Origin: Nitrosarchaeum sp.
GTDB lineage: Archaea > Thermoproteota > Nitrososphaeria > Nitrososphaerales > Nitrosopumilaceae
NCBI GenBank assembly: GCA_002737445.1
Contig: NSIR01000002.1
Location: 62,001-126,000, forward strand
Length of the DNA: 64,000 bases
Direction of reading: 5' to 3'
In this document: one piece after another, positions 17,916 through 26,358 of the stretch
How the letters are laid out: every line of letters begins with the position of its first letter
How positions within the stretch are numbered: position 1 is the first letter of the stretch
The notes under the pieces: generated by a model
The model's input: the letters and a program-made list of their open reading frames with translations, nothing else
Told to the model about the DNA's origin: nothing
Database searches by the model: none
Position numbers and translations under genes: made by a program

Positions 17916-18272
17916 ATGTCTATTATTCAGACTCTAAATGACGTAAATAACACCTTTTTATCAAGAAGGGAATTAATTTGTAATTTTACAGGCTTAGGAG
18001 GAAAATTGAAAAAACTTGATGCTGTAGATATGATTACAAAAGAATTCAAACTATCAGGTAAAGTTGTTATTCCAATGAGATTAAAAACACAAGTTGGAAG
18101 ACCAGTAGTTACAGGAACTTTCTATGTTTATGATAATGAAGTACTTGCAAAAAAACACATCAATCCAGTAATATTTGAAAGACTAGAAAAATCAAAAGCA
18201 AAATTAGCTGAAGCACAGATGGCTGCAAAGGAAAGTGCTGCTGCGGAATCAAGTTCGGAGAAAACTGAATAA
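17916..18272 (+). CDS. rps24e: 30S ribosomal protein S24e
   Basis: This 118-aa small-subunit protein has the S24e landmarks 'NDVNNTFLSRRELIC' and 'VGRPVVTGTFYVYDNE'. The C-terminal tail is rich in Ala, Lys and Glu and is probably flexible. Its stop overlaps the ATG of S27ae (TAATG), giving the usual archaeal S24e-S27ae pair. Confidence 0.93.
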   Translation: MSIIQTLNDVNNTFLSRRELICNFTGLGGKLKKLDAVDMITKEFKLSGKVVIPMRLKTQVGRPVVTGTFYVYDNEVLAKKHINPVIFERLEKSKAKLAEAQMAAKESAAAESSSEKTE

Positions 18273-18463
18273 TGGTAGCCAAAAAGGCATCTGCTGGAAA
18301 AAAAGGGTCCAGTCCAAATGTTTCCAAATATTTTAAATTAGATGGAAATAAACTAACCAGACTTAAAAAAAACTGTTCTAGATGTGGGAAAGGGGTATTC
18401 ATGTCAAGACACAAAGATAGAAACACATGCGGAAAATGTGGACTGACAGAATTTAATCAGTAA
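18272..18463 (+). CDS. rps27ae: 30S ribosomal protein S27ae
   Basis: This 63-aa zinc-ribbon ribosomal protein has four cysteines in 'CSRCGKG' and 'CGKCGLTEF', with a basic, lysine-rich N-terminus. It is translationally coupled to S24e. The 255 bp downstream hold no convincing gene, only AT-rich sequence with a small palindrome ('tgataaa'/'tttatca' at 18601-18618). Confidence 0.93.
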   Translation: MVAKKASAGKKGSSPNVSKYFKLDGNKLTRLKKNCSRCGKGVFMSRHKDRNTCGKCGLTEFNQ

Positions 18464-18718
18464 AATCGCATAATAGATATATTTAATTTAAAAAATTCTA
18501 ATCATATAGGGTTATAATAATTTTAGTTTAAAATTAAATTATAAAACATAAACAAAATTTTAAAAATAAAGAAAATGGTGCATTCAAATTCCAAAGAAAT
18601 TGATAAATATTTTTATCAGATGTAGACAGAGTGTAAAAAATATGAGAAGAATGCTAAAAAAGATAATACGGGGTGTAGTTAAAAAAAAATTGAAAACAAA
18701 CAAAATTATAAAAATAAT

Positions 18719-19426
18719 TTAATATGATTTTTTCTTGCGAATTTTAGCACTTTTTTGCTCTAATTGACCTAGTCTTTCTAAAAATACAGGATCAAATTTA
18801 ATTTTAGATAAAGATTCGGCAGATAATTTTACTGTGTTTGCATCAAGTGCAATGTTGATTTTTGGTAGATTTTGCTTTAACCAAAATTTAACTACTTTAT
18901 CTTCTAATTTATGATCCCTAAAGCCTGCAGGAAATCGCTTTGTTATATGATCCAATAGAGTTCTATCTTGAAATACAGCCTTGGATTCAAACAATCGTGT
19001 TTCATCAGCATACACACTTTCAAATAAATTTCCAGTGATTTCATCTGAAACTAAATCCATTTTAGAAATTTTTCGAATTAATTCAAGAGAATGTAAAAAT
19101 TCATGTGCTAAAATTGCATGAATTGTTCCTATCAAGCCATATGCGATTAATGGGGCAGAAATTTGAATTACAATATGAAATTTGTCATCAAAAAATAATG
19201 GTAAAGTGCGAGCAAATAATATTCCAAATTCATATGAATTTGGATTAGATGATGAAATTACAATGGAAGGTTCGACATAGGCTGTAGGATAAAGGAGTCC
19301 TGATGCTTTTTGAATTCGATTAATACCATTAACGATTATTGGAAAACGCTTTAGAACTAGATCAAATACATCGTCTGGAATTAATCCTTTAAGATGTGCC
19401 TCTTTCATTCGTATTAATGGATCCAT
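18719..19426 (-). CDS. HExxH-containing putative zinc metalloprotein, function unknown
   Basis: This 235-aa protein contains 'ILAHEFLHSLE' near residue 105, an HExxH zinc-protease-type motif, with Asp/Glu-rich 'SVYADETRLFES' downstream that could hold a third ligand. It has no signal peptide, so it would act in the cytoplasm. The basic C-terminus ('KIRKKKSY') suggests nucleic-acid or ribosome contact. It is the last gene of a minus-strand block with the small basic protein, Pus10, SRP54 and Dph6. I do not recognise a named family. Confidence 0.7.
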   Translation of the reverse strand: MDPLIRMKEAHLKGLIPDDVFDLVLKRFPIIVNGINRIQKASGLLYPTAYVEPSIVISSSNPNSYEFGILFARTLPLFFDDKFHIVIQISAPLIAYGLIGTIHAILAHEFLHSLELIRKISKMDLVSDEITGNLFESVYADETRLFESKAVFQDRTLLDHITKRFPAGFRDHKLEDKVVKFWLKQNLPKINIALDANTVKLSAESLSKIKFDPVFLERLGQLEQKSAKIRKKKSY

Positions 19427-19464
19427 TGTATCTCTCGAGAAAATTGAACGTAAAAAGGTTGATT

Positions 19465-19566
19465 CTATCTGGATTTTGGCTTTCCGGATTTAGCTGTCTT
19501 TTTTCTACGTCGGTCAGCTCTCTGATCGGCATGTCTCTTATGTTTACCTTTTTTTCGTATCGGCAT
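19465..19566 (-). CDS. 33-aa highly basic protein
   Basis: A short frame encodes 33 residues, of which more than half are Lys, Arg or His ('MPIRKKGKHKRHADQRADRR' at the start). It sits in the gap between Pus10 and the HExxH gene, in the same direction as both. The composition is like a tiny ribosomal or RNA-binding protein. The uninterrupted basic composition in an AT-rich genome, using CGA/CGT codons that are rare elsewhere, argues that it is translated. Confidence 0.65.
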   Translation of the reverse strand: MPIRKKGKHKRHADQRADRRRKKTAKSGKPKSR

Positions 19567-19601
19567 GAATTACCTGAAAATCAAGTATTAGTTAATTGTT
19601 A

Positions 19602-20750
19602 TCATTTTAGCTCAATTTCAAGAAAATCAAACGATATGCAGGTACATTTGTCATTCAGGATTTGGCTTATGCCAGGATTCACATCATCACCAATCACAAA
19701 TCGTTTTACAGGTAATCCTCCTTCTGCTTTAATAAATAAAGTAAAATGATTTTTTCCGGTTTTCTTGTATTTTAAAATAGATACAGTTTTTTCAGATCGT
19801 TTTCCTGTTTTTTCATAAACTACAACAGGGTTACTTTGAATACTCTTTAATTTCTTAAGAGATGTAGATAAAATCTCATTTTCAGTAGAAATGTTCAATT
19901 CAACTGTAGAGTTGAATTTAATGGGGATTTTTGGATGCTCAGAGATCATTTTACAGTTATTGATAATTACAGAATCAGACATTATTTTTCGAGGTAAAGA
20001 AAGATTTCGCTTTAAGGGATTTTGGATTTTTATAAAAAATGGACGTCCGGAACCTAAAACAAGACTGGATTTATCTTCACCCCCAACCCAAGTAAATTTT
20101 GCAGTGGTTCCTCCAAATTTATTAAAAAGAAATTCTGAAATTTTCCCTTCAACACTATCAAATTCGGCAATACCGTGAAAATTACACTCCCTACACCCTT
20201 TACCCATACAATTAACACATTGCTTTTGTTTTTGGGATAATCCTCTATCTAATTTATTATATCTTCCATGCAACATGATTGGTCGTGAACGTAATTGGCA
20301 TGATTCATCTTTGAAATTAATTGTAAAACTTAGATCTGGATTTAAAAAATTAATTATTTTGTTTGTTTTTTTAATGAATTGTTTTCCAAGTTCTTTTGTA
20401 ATATCAGTTTTAACACTATCAATTCCCATCAATTTGTATTTTGATCTGATATAGTCATCACGGTCCACTATAGACGGTTTAATCAAAGCCCCAACAACCA
20501 TTGTTGAAAAATCATATTTACTTGAAGATTCTAACATTAATTTTAAATAAAATACGAGATTATCCAAAAGATTTTTACAAATAAAACATTTTTTTAGAGA
20601 TGGATCAGTGAGTTTCTTTAATTTTTTTCCAAGTAATTTATTAGATGCAAGATTAAGTTTTTTAGAAAAGAGTCTGCCTAAACAGCTATCACATAAAGGA
20701 TAGTCTTTTAGAATTTTATTTGCAATAGGAGTAATTTCTTGAATAGTCAT
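19602..20750 (-). CDS. pus10: tRNA pseudouridine synthase Pus10
   Basis: Pus10 makes pseudouridine 54/55 in archaeal tRNA. The 382-aa protein opens with a zinc module ('CDSCLGRLFSKK' near residue 19 and 'CFICKN' near 55), followed by a THUMP-like region. A second cysteine group 'CVNCMGKGCRECNFHG' near 185 follows, then the catalytic core 'TWVGGEDKSSLVLGSGRPF', with the Asp of 'GGED' in the catalytic position. The usual Arg before it is Gly here. It lies in a minus-strand block with SRP54. Confidence 0.88.
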   Translation of the reverse strand: MTIQEITPIANKILKDYPLCDSCLGRLFSKKLNLASNKLLGKKLKKLTDPSLKKCFICKNLLDNLVFYLKLMLESSSKYDFSTMVVGALIKPSIVDRDDYIRSKYKLMGIDSVKTDITKELGKQFIKKTNKIINFLNPDLSFTINFKDESCQLRSRPIMLHGRYNKLDRGLSQKQKQCVNCMGKGCRECNFHGIAEFDSVEGKISEFLFNKFGGTTAKFTWVGGEDKSSLVLGSGRPFFIKIQNPLKRNLSLPRKIMSDSVIINNCKMISEHPKIPIKFNSTVELNISTENEILSTSLKKLKSIQSNPVVVYEKTGKRSEKTVSILKYKKTGKNHFTLFIKAEGGLPVKRFVIGDDVNPGISQILNDKCTCISFDFLEIELK

Positions 20751-20783
20751 TGTGATTTCTAAATTTTAATGGTGGGTAAAATT

Positions 20784-22109
20784 CTAACCAAATCCCATAC
20801 GGCGAAGAGTACCTTGCATCTGTCTCCCTTTTGATGCCTTCATCATATTTTTTGAATTGTTATAATTTTTGATCAGTTCTTTTACTTCATGTTCCGGCCA
20901 ACCAGAACCACGTGAAATTCGTTTAATTCTAGAAGAATTCAACATGTCAGGATCTGCTTTTTCTTTCTTTGTCATACTTTGAATAATAAATCGCCATTTA
21001 GAGACCCTACCTTCCATTTGATCTAATTGATCGTCTTTTACCATACCTGAAAGACCTGGCATATTATCAAGAAATCCTTTTAGTGAGCCTACTTTGGTGA
21101 CTTCTTCTAATTGATAGAAAAAATCATCCATGTTCATTTTTCCATTTGAAATTCGTTTTAATCGAATATCATCTCCCTCATTTTCCAGTCTTTTTGCTAA
21201 ATCTAAAACTGCCTGAATGTCTCCCATGCCAAGTAATCTACCAACAAATCTAGTTGGTGAAAATTTTTCTAAATCATCAATGCGTTCTCCAGTTCCAATG
21301 TATAGAATTTGAGCACCGGTTGCTGCAGAAGCTGCAATTGCACCACCACCTTTTGCAGAACTATCTAATTTAGTAATAATAATTCCACCGACAGGAATTG
21401 TTTTATGAAATGCCTCAGCTTGATTATAGCATTGCTGTCCAATAGTTCCGTCAATTACAAGAATTGCGAGATCAGGTTCAGCTGCTTTGTTAATTTGTTG
21501 CATTTCTGCCAATAGATCTTTTTCTTCCTTGTGTCTTCCAGCTGTATCAATTAGAATTACATCTAATGGTAATTCTTTAAAATGTTTTAAACCATTTTTT
21601 ACAATCTCTGGGGAATCTTTATTATTTGGATCACCGTAAACTTCAACATTTGATTTTTCACACATGGTTCGTAATTGAACTAGGGCTCCTGGTCGGTATG
21701 TATCAGCCCCAATTACAGCAACTTTGTAACCTTGTTTAGTTAGAAACTTAGCAAGTTTGGCAGTTACAGTTGTTTTTCCACTTCCCTGAATTCCAAGTAG
21801 GATTATCTTGTTTTGTTTACTTGGTTTAAAATCAAAATCTGCCTCTTTACCTAATAATTTTGCCAATTCATCATATAAAATTTTTACAATGTGATCTTTT
21901 CTAGATAGTCCAGGGGGTGGAGTTTCAGTTAATGATCGTGCTTCCAATTGTTTTGTAATTTCAAGAACTAGTCGGACATTAACATCAGATTGTAATAAAG
22001 CTCTTTGGACATCTTTTGATAATTCTTTAATGAGTTCCTCATCAATACCTGATGATTTTACGATTTTCTTGATTGCTTCACGTAAATTATTTTTTAAGCC
22101 ATCAAGCAT
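20784..22109 (-). CDS. srp54: Signal recognition particle 54 kDa protein
   Basis: This GTPase binds signal peptides at the ribosome and docks to FtsY. The 441-aa protein has the N domain, the G domain ('[18 protein letters not shown]' P-loop near residue 105, '[11 protein letters not shown]' near 186, '[11 protein letters not shown]' near 245) and a Met-rich M domain ending in '[14 protein letters not shown]'. It overlaps the dph6 gene by 8 bp. SRP19 is encoded at 31569. Confidence 0.97.
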   Translation of the reverse strand: MLDGLKNNLREAIKKIVKSSGIDEELIKELSKDVQRALLQSDVNVRLVLEITKQLEARSLTETPPPGLSRKDHIVKILYDELAKLLGKEADFDFKPSKQNKIILLGIQGSGKTTVTAKLAKFLTKQGYKVAVIGADTYRPGALVQLRTMCEKSNVEVYGDPNNKDSPEIVKNGLKHFKELPLDVILIDTAGRHKEEKDLLAEMQQINKAAEPDLAILVIDGTIGQQCYNQAEAFHKTIPVGGIIITKLDSSAKGGGAIAASAATGAQILYIGTGERIDDLEKFSPTRFVGRLLGMGDIQAVLDLAKRLENEGDDIRLKRISNGKMNMDDFFYQLEEVTKVGSLKGFLDNMPGLSGMVKDDQLDQMEGRVSKWRFIIQSMTKKEKADPDMLNSSRIKRISRGSGWPEHEVKELIKNYNNSKNMMKASKGRQMQGTLRRMGFG

Positions 22110-22791
22110 TATTGTTTAACCCTGCTGCCACTATTTCAAACCTTCCTCGATATCCATCCCAAATTTTTTCTCCTTTGTTTATTTTAATTGCATGTGAAAA
22201 AAGAGGACAATTTACAACAAATGTTTCTGCCTCCCCTCCTTCAAAATTTAAATTAAAACCAAATTTTTGAGAGAGTGAGTAAAGATCAACAATGTCATTT
22301 TTTGTAATTATTTTACCAAGCCACGAATCATCTAATCCATCTGATGAAACACTGGAAATAATAAATACAAAGTTTGATGATATTAATTCATTCATGTACT
22401 CTAATGGATTACGATTCCACAGTGGTGTTATTGATTTGAGATTTAACTTATTACATAAATTTTCAAATTTTTCTTTTTGAAATTGACTTTGTATTCCACC
22501 GTGCACTATTCCCTCTATTTGATATTCATCTATAGATTGAATTAGAATTTTTTCTAATAATTTTATTTCGTTGTCAGTCTCATCAAATTCGGATTTGATT
22601 GTCAAGTGAGGAATTCGCATTGATTGTGATTGTAGATGTGTCCATTGTAAATTAGGATGATGTAACAGATGACTTTCATCAGATTTAGGAAAAACACTCA
22701 AAAGACATTTTATTTCGTGTTCTTGTTTTTTTGCCAAGAAAATAGAATATGTGCTATCCTTTCCCCCTGAAAAAAGAGCAGCTAATTTCAT
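22102..22791 (-). CDS. dph6: Diphthine-ammonia ligase-like ATP pyrophosphatase
   Basis: This 229-aa PP-loop enzyme would amidate diphthine on elongation factor 2, the last step of diphthamide synthesis. The N-terminus 'LAALFSGGKDSTYSIFLAKK' holds the PP-loop. 'EGIVHGGIQSQFQKEKFE', 'ITPLWNRNPLEYM' and 'NFEGGEAETFVVNCP' are conserved blocks of the MJ0570/Dph6 family. It is the first gene of the minus-strand block; the 400 bp upstream contain an apparent C/D-box RNA. Confidence 0.88.
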   Translation of the reverse strand: MKLAALFSGGKDSTYSIFLAKKQEHEIKCLLSVFPKSDESHLLHHPNLQWTHLQSQSMRIPHLTIKSEFDETDNEIKLLEKILIQSIDEYQIEGIVHGGIQSQFQKEKFENLCNKLNLKSITPLWNRNPLEYMNELISSNFVFIISSVSSDGLDDSWLGKIITKNDIVDLYSLSQKFGFNLNFEGGEAETFVVNCPLFSHAIKINKGEKIWDGYRGRFEIVAAGLNNNA

Positions 22792-22833
22792 ATTAATAAA
22801 AAAAACGGCTTAACAAATCTTCAAAGAAAAGAT

Positions 22834-22906
22834 GTGTGGATGCTTCATTACTCATAATCCTCATCATATATCAGACGGCTTTTCCGCTCATCATCAGCAT
22901 CCACAC
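22834..22906 (-). ncRNA. Candidate C/D-box small RNA
   Basis: Read on the minus strand, an 11-bp terminal stem ('gtgtggatgct' at 22906-22896 with 'agcatccacac' ending at 22834) encloses an archaeal C/D layout. This is a C box ATGATGA, a 13-nt guide 'gcggaaaagccgt', a D' box CTGA, a 3-nt spacer, a C' box ATGATGA, a 12-nt guide 'ggattatgagta', and a D-box-like ATGA (first base not the consensus C). Such RNAs guide 2'-O-methylation by fibrillarin-Nop5-L7Ae. The overall length of about 70 nt fits. I cannot verify a target. Confidence 0.6.
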
Positions 22907-22959
22907 TCACTTTTAATACACATTATTTTAGGTGTAAATGTCATTTGGATATTCACTTT

Positions 22960-22995
22960 ATAACGTAAATTCTCTGCAAACATGTTCTTGTAATT
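22960..22995 (-). repeat. Dispersed 36-bp sequence, copy A
   Basis: Copy A matches copy B (25751-25786) at 30 of 36 positions and all six differences are transitions. On the minus strand both translate to a similar peptide (Y-K-N-[M/I]-F-A-E-N-L-[R/C]-Y). Four of the six changes fall at third codon positions, so the similarity looks protein-level. In copy A the upstream frame appears broken by one base relative to B. Confidence 0.6.
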
Positions 22996-23194
22996 GCTAC
23001 ATAGAAGTCAAATATATCCCATAATGAAACAAATCTAGAAATCATGCGTTTGAATAGATTTTGAGGAATTCTAGCATATTGAACAAAGTTAAAACAAATA
23101 TAGAATAAAAATAACATATTTTGAGAATGAGTTATTCTACACGATTATTTATTTTGGAATATTAATTTCATTTCTAGTACCCGTTATAGAAGAA

Positions 23195-23440
23195 ATGAGT
23201 CTACAGAATGAATCAAATAGTATTCTAGACATACTATTTTCTTATATTCCTCATTTTTGGAAATTAGGTTGCTCTGTATTGTTGGTGCTCATTTTACCAG
23301 TTATGATAATTCCAAAATTACAAAAACTGTTTGTTGAGAATCATTTCAAATGGTATTCGTTTTTGGCATGGAATTCATTTGGATTTGGCATAATTGAAAT
23401 CATCACATTTTCTTTGTCTACTCAAACCATTCAATATTAA
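23195..23440 (+). CDS. Small membrane protein, start uncertain
   Basis: From the first ATG this is an 81-aa protein with one strong membrane helix ('FWKLGCSVLLVLILPVMI') and a second weaker one near the C-terminus. The same frame stays open upstream to about 23093 and encodes another helix-like run ('YFGILISFLVPVIEE') directly before the ATG, but no ATG, GTG or TTG precedes it. The gene may be 5'-decayed or may use an unusual start. No family recognised. Confidence 0.45.
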   Translation: MSLQNESNSILDILFSYIPHFWKLGCSVLLVLILPVMIIPKLQKLFVENHFKWYSFLAWNSFGFGIIEIITFSLSTQTIQY

Positions 23441-23502
23441 CATCAAATTTAAAAAAACATTGAGATAGAGCAGCCTGGAAATTATAAACCCACAAAATAA
23501 TT

Positions 23503-24624
23503 TTATCCAAATGTAAATGTAAAAATCTCAAACCCAGGAGATTCTACTAATATTTCCAGAGTGTGTTCTTCAGTTGTATCTGTTTGTACAATATTGTATA
23601 ATCCAGGTTCATGTACCTGTATACGTCCGAGTGTTCCAACGTCTTTTCCAGAAATTGACGAGTCAATGATTTTTCCATCTATTTTGATTTGTAGATTACC
23701 TTCGCCAGCAATTACGATGTTTACTTCTTTTCCACTATATGGAACAACAATTGAACCAGAATCAGAAATTAATTTCATACTTCCTTTCAAATTTTTCCAT
23801 GTTCCATCAAGATAGAAATTATGTAGTTGCTTTGATTCTGGAATAGAGTAAGTAACGTCTTGATTTGGTTTAAATCCTTCTGGACTTCCGAGTTGATTTC
23901 TTCCAGATACAAAATCATACCCAAAATACAATTCTGGAGTTCTAAATCCTGATGAATCAAATTCATCAATCTTGACAAATTCTTTTGCAGATGATGTGTT
24001 TAGCCCCAAAGATTCATTTCTTTCTCTCAATAGATCTTGGATTACCTTCTCAGTTTCTTGATAACCTCCTTCACCAATGTGATCATATCTGATGTATCCT
24101 TCATGATCAGCAATGTATTTTCTAGGCCAATAGTTATTATCAAACGCATTCCATGTTTTACGGTCATTATCTAAAACAACGGGATAGTGTATCCCATGTT
24201 TTGTTACTGCTAACTTTACGTTTTCAATATCTTTTTCAAATTCAAATTCAGGAGTATGAATGCCAATTATCAATAAACCTTGATCAGAGTATTTTTCGTC
24301 CCAAGCTGTGATAAATGGTAGTGTTCTAACACAATTTATGCAACTATACGTCCAAATGTCATAAAGTACAACATGATCATGTATTTTCTTTTGTAATTCA
24401 TCAGGTAGTGTGTTTATGTATCCTGAAATTCCTACCAATTCAGGTGCTTTCTTGTATCCAATCTTACTAAGATCAGAATTTGAAGATGTTTTAGATTGAT
24501 CTGACGTGTTTCCAAGAGTTTGTTGTGGTTGTGAATCCAATACAGATAATGATAAACTAAGAATAATCACTCCAGCTAAAATTGCTATTCCTAAAATTAG
24601 AGGGGTTTTTATTTCTGATTTCAT
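23503..24624 (-). CDS. Membrane-anchored thioredoxin-like (DipZ-type) protein
   Basis: This 373-aa protein has an N-terminal signal anchor ('TPLILGIAILAGVIILSLSL'). It has a thioredoxin domain with the redox motif S-C-I-N-C in 'YDIWTYSCINCVRTLPF' near residue 105 and a DipZ-type C-terminal beta domain (about 210-373) ending in 'LVESPGFEIFTFTFG'. It would pass electrons to oxidised proteins outside the membrane. It lies 4 bp downstream of ccdA, the expected electron donor, so the two form a functional pair like the halves of bacterial DipZ. Confidence 0.85.
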   Translation of the reverse strand: MKSEIKTPLILGIAILAGVIILSLSLSVLDSQPQQTLGNTSDQSKTSSNSDLSKIGYKKAPELVGISGYINTLPDELQKKIHDHVVLYDIWTYSCINCVRTLPFITAWDEKYSDQGLLIIGIHTPEFEFEKDIENVKLAVTKHGIHYPVVLDNDRKTWNAFDNNYWPRKYIADHEGYIRYDHIGEGGYQETEKVIQDLLRERNESLGLNTSSAKEFVKIDEFDSSGFRTPELYFGYDFVSGRNQLGSPEGFKPNQDVTYSIPESKQLHNFYLDGTWKNLKGSMKLISDSGSIVVPYSGKEVNIVIAGEGNLQIKIDGKIIDSSISGKDVGTLGRIQVHEPGLYNIVQTDTTEEHTLEILVESPGFEIFTFTFG

Positions 24625-24628
24625 TTAA

Positions 24629-25360
24629 TCACCCTAGCAATAGCAATTTATCTAAAAGTGGAAAGTTTGCAATGTATGCAAGCTGATTTGTAAATACGAG
24701 AATTCCTAAAATTATTATGAAACCACCCAATATCAAATTATAATATTTTAGGTGCTTACTCATTGCTCGTATTACTCTTGTAGCCCTTGAGAAAAATACA
24801 CCCATTAGAACAAATGGAATTCCCAGTCCGAGAGAATAGGCTAACAACAAATGAAATGATACTGATGGAGTAGTTGCAGCCAATGTTAGAATCGTTCCGA
24901 GTATTGGACCCACACATGGAGTCCATCCAGCGGCAAAAGCTAAACCAAATACAAAAGATAGGGGATAGCTAGATTTTTTTCTTTTTGGAAAAAATTTCCT
25001 TTCTATATTTAGGACTCTAATCTTTGTAGATAATAACAAAAATAGTCCAAAGGATATGATGATTATTCCTCCAATATAGTTTAGACTTTGTATTATATCA
25101 CCAGCTGCACTTGATAAAACACTATTAATCAAAACACCTAGAGCAGAAAATACTACTGAAAACCCTACCACAAAAAATACAGTATTTAGAATTATACCTG
25201 TTCTATTAATGGTCATAGTAGAACCACTTTTAGAACTGAGTTCTGTAACAGTAGTGCCAGATATGTATGCAAGAAAAGCTGGAATCATGGGCAGTATACA
25301 CGGTGCGACAAATGATGCTATGCCAGCAAATAGGGCTACAAGTATGGTTACCTCTGTCAT
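24629..25360 (-). CDS. ccdA: CcdA-type thiol-disulfide interchange membrane protein
   Basis: This six-helix-type membrane protein carries reducing equivalents across the membrane to extracytoplasmic thioredoxins. The two conserved cysteine sites are visible: 'SFVAPCILPMIPAFLAYISG' in the first helix and 'AAGWTPCVGPILGTILTLAA' in the fourth. I start it at ATG 25360 ('MTEVTILVALF'), which gives the normal CcdA N-terminus; an ATG at 25384 would add eight polar residues. It is co-transcribed with the DipZ-type thioredoxin. Confidence 0.88.
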   Translation of the reverse strand: MTEVTILVALFAGIASFVAPCILPMIPAFLAYISGTTVTELSSKSGSTMTINRTGIILNTVFFVVGFSVVFSALGVLINSVLSSAAGDIIQSLNYIGGIIIISFGLFLLLSTKIRVLNIERKFFPKRKKSSYPLSFVFGLAFAAGWTPCVGPILGTILTLAATTPSVSFHLLLAYSLGLGIPFVLMGVFFSRATRVIRAMSKHLKYYNLILGGFIIILGILVFTNQLAYIANFPLLDKLLLLG

Positions 25361-25433
25361 AAGTACATTATTTGAATAGAACAATAAAACTGATTCTCTA
25401 AATTAGATCCAAATTAGATCCCAATCTTTTTGA

Positions 25434-25610
25434 CTAGAAAAAAATTGAACAAGATAAATCAAAAATAGATTTCCCATAAATTTTATCTATGATCACTTTT
25501 TTCCAAATGTCATCTCTGCCAAACGTTGTCCAATGAACGACTTTATCATATGAGCTAGAGGTATTTGTAAAAAATTTTGACACGAGACTCTTTGGTGAAG
25601 TAATTGACAT
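25434..25610 (-). pseudogene. Truncated UbiE/COQ5-like methyltransferase remnant
   Basis: The frame from ATG 25610 ('MSITSPKSLVSKFF' then 'SYDKVVHWTTFGRDDIWKK') looks like the N-terminus of a UbiE-like class I methyltransferase. It reaches 'GKSIFDLSC', where the SAM-binding motif I (D-L-A-C-G-T-G) should follow, and then runs into 'SIFF' and a stop. No continuation of the fold is visible in any frame before ccdA. An 11-bp tandem duplication (25400-25421) follows. I read it as a decayed gene cut off inside motif I; a short functional peptide is less likely. Confidence 0.55.
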
Positions 25611-25735
25611 TGTAACACACAAAATCATTATCCAATATATTGATTGATTGATGTTTTAGAAACTAGATCTTAGGAGATAATTAATTTAATAAAAAAAGCA
25701 AGATAATTCCATATAATTTATTTTCTGAGTGTTAT

Positions 25736-25807
25736 TCATGAATGCGCCTCATAACACAAGTTTTCTGCAAATATGTTCTTGTAATCACCAAAGTAAAAAA
25801 CCCTCAT
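25736..25807 (-). CDS. Possible 23-aa peptide containing the dispersed sequence
   Basis: An ATG-initiated 23-codon frame ('MRVFYFGDYKNIFAENLCYE' then AHS) spans copy B of the 36-bp sequence. Its divergence from copy A is mostly synonymous, which is the only evidence that it is or was translated. It could also be a fragment of a larger lost gene. Confidence 0.3.
   Translation of the reverse strand: MRVFYFGDYKNIFAENLCYEAHS
25751..25786 (-). repeat. Dispersed 36-bp sequence, copy B
   Basis: Copy B lies in the same orientation as copy A (22960-22995), 2.8 kb away. The two copies bracket the 81-aa membrane frame, the DipZ-type thioredoxin, ccdA and the methyltransferase remnant. The rest of the 25629-25913 gap is AT-rich with no other recognisable feature. 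Confidence 0.6.
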
Positions 25808-25913
25808 GATGAAGCGATATTCAGACACCAGAATAACATATGGAAGTAAAAAACATGAAATGAAAAGAGAATTAAGAGTTACAAAAATAAATATATCAAT
25901 AATTTTTCTAGAC

Positions 25914-26324
25914 CTAACTTTTGATTCTCATTATTTTAGTTCTGGCCATTACTTTCCAATATTCAACATTTTGGCCGTTTTCAATAGTTCCATTTATTTC
26001 AGAATCAACTAAAGTAACATCAATGGTCTCAAAAGTTTCTGAATCCATAATTTGAATAGTTTCACCAATAATCGAGATAATCTGACCCATTCTTTTGTCA
26101 ATTAGTGGAATATGAACTTGCATGCTAACGGGTCCAACATGTGGTCTTGATTTACCATCAAATACACCAACACCAACAATTCTAGCTTTTGCTGCACCGT
26201 GTTTTCCAGGTTTAGAGGTATCATATTCTGTAATTCTACAAGCCTCACCATCTGGTTGATCTGAAACAGGTAGTAGAATGTATGAACCGATTTTTAATGA
26301 ACCAAGATCAGCAGGCTTACTCAT
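25914..26324 (-). CDS. eif5a: Translation initiation factor aIF5A
   Basis: This protein helps the ribosome through difficult peptide bonds and carries hypusine or deoxyhypusine. At 136 aa it has the SH3-like N-terminal domain with the modification site lysine in 'DTSKPGKHGAAKARIVG' near residue 38, followed by an OB-fold C-terminal domain. It converges with nothing; a possible promoter lies directly upstream at about 26345. Confidence 0.95.
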   Translation of the reverse strand: MSKPADLGSLKIGSYILLPVSDQPDGEACRITEYDTSKPGKHGAAKARIVGVGVFDGKSRPHVGPVSMQVHIPLIDKRMGQIISIIGETIQIMDSETFETIDVTLVDSEINGTIENGQNVEYWKVMARTKIMRIKS

Positions 26325-26358
26325 GAAGAAATTGATTTTAATCGAATATTTAACGTTT

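Larger units (their letters stand above)
22792..23194. other. Intergenic region with a C/D-box-like RNA and one copy of a dispersed 36-bp sequence
   Basis: This 403-bp stretch between dph6 and the 81-aa frame holds the hairpin-bounded RNA at 22834-22906 (minus strand) and repeat copy A at 22960-22995. From 23093 a frame continuous with the 81-aa frame is open and encodes a hydrophobic stretch, but it has no standard start codon. Confidence 0.6.

Noticed and set aside
18642-18722. 26-codon basic frame (MRRMLKKIIRG...) after S27ae
   Set aside because: Composition is what random A-rich DNA gives (Lys/Ile), it overlaps the end of the HExxH gene, and there is no promoter or ribosome binding site that stands out.
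22960-25786. Direct repeats as attachment sites of an integrated element
   Set aside because: No integrase, no tRNA at the border, and six substitutions with a codon-like pattern argue for old homologous coding fragments.
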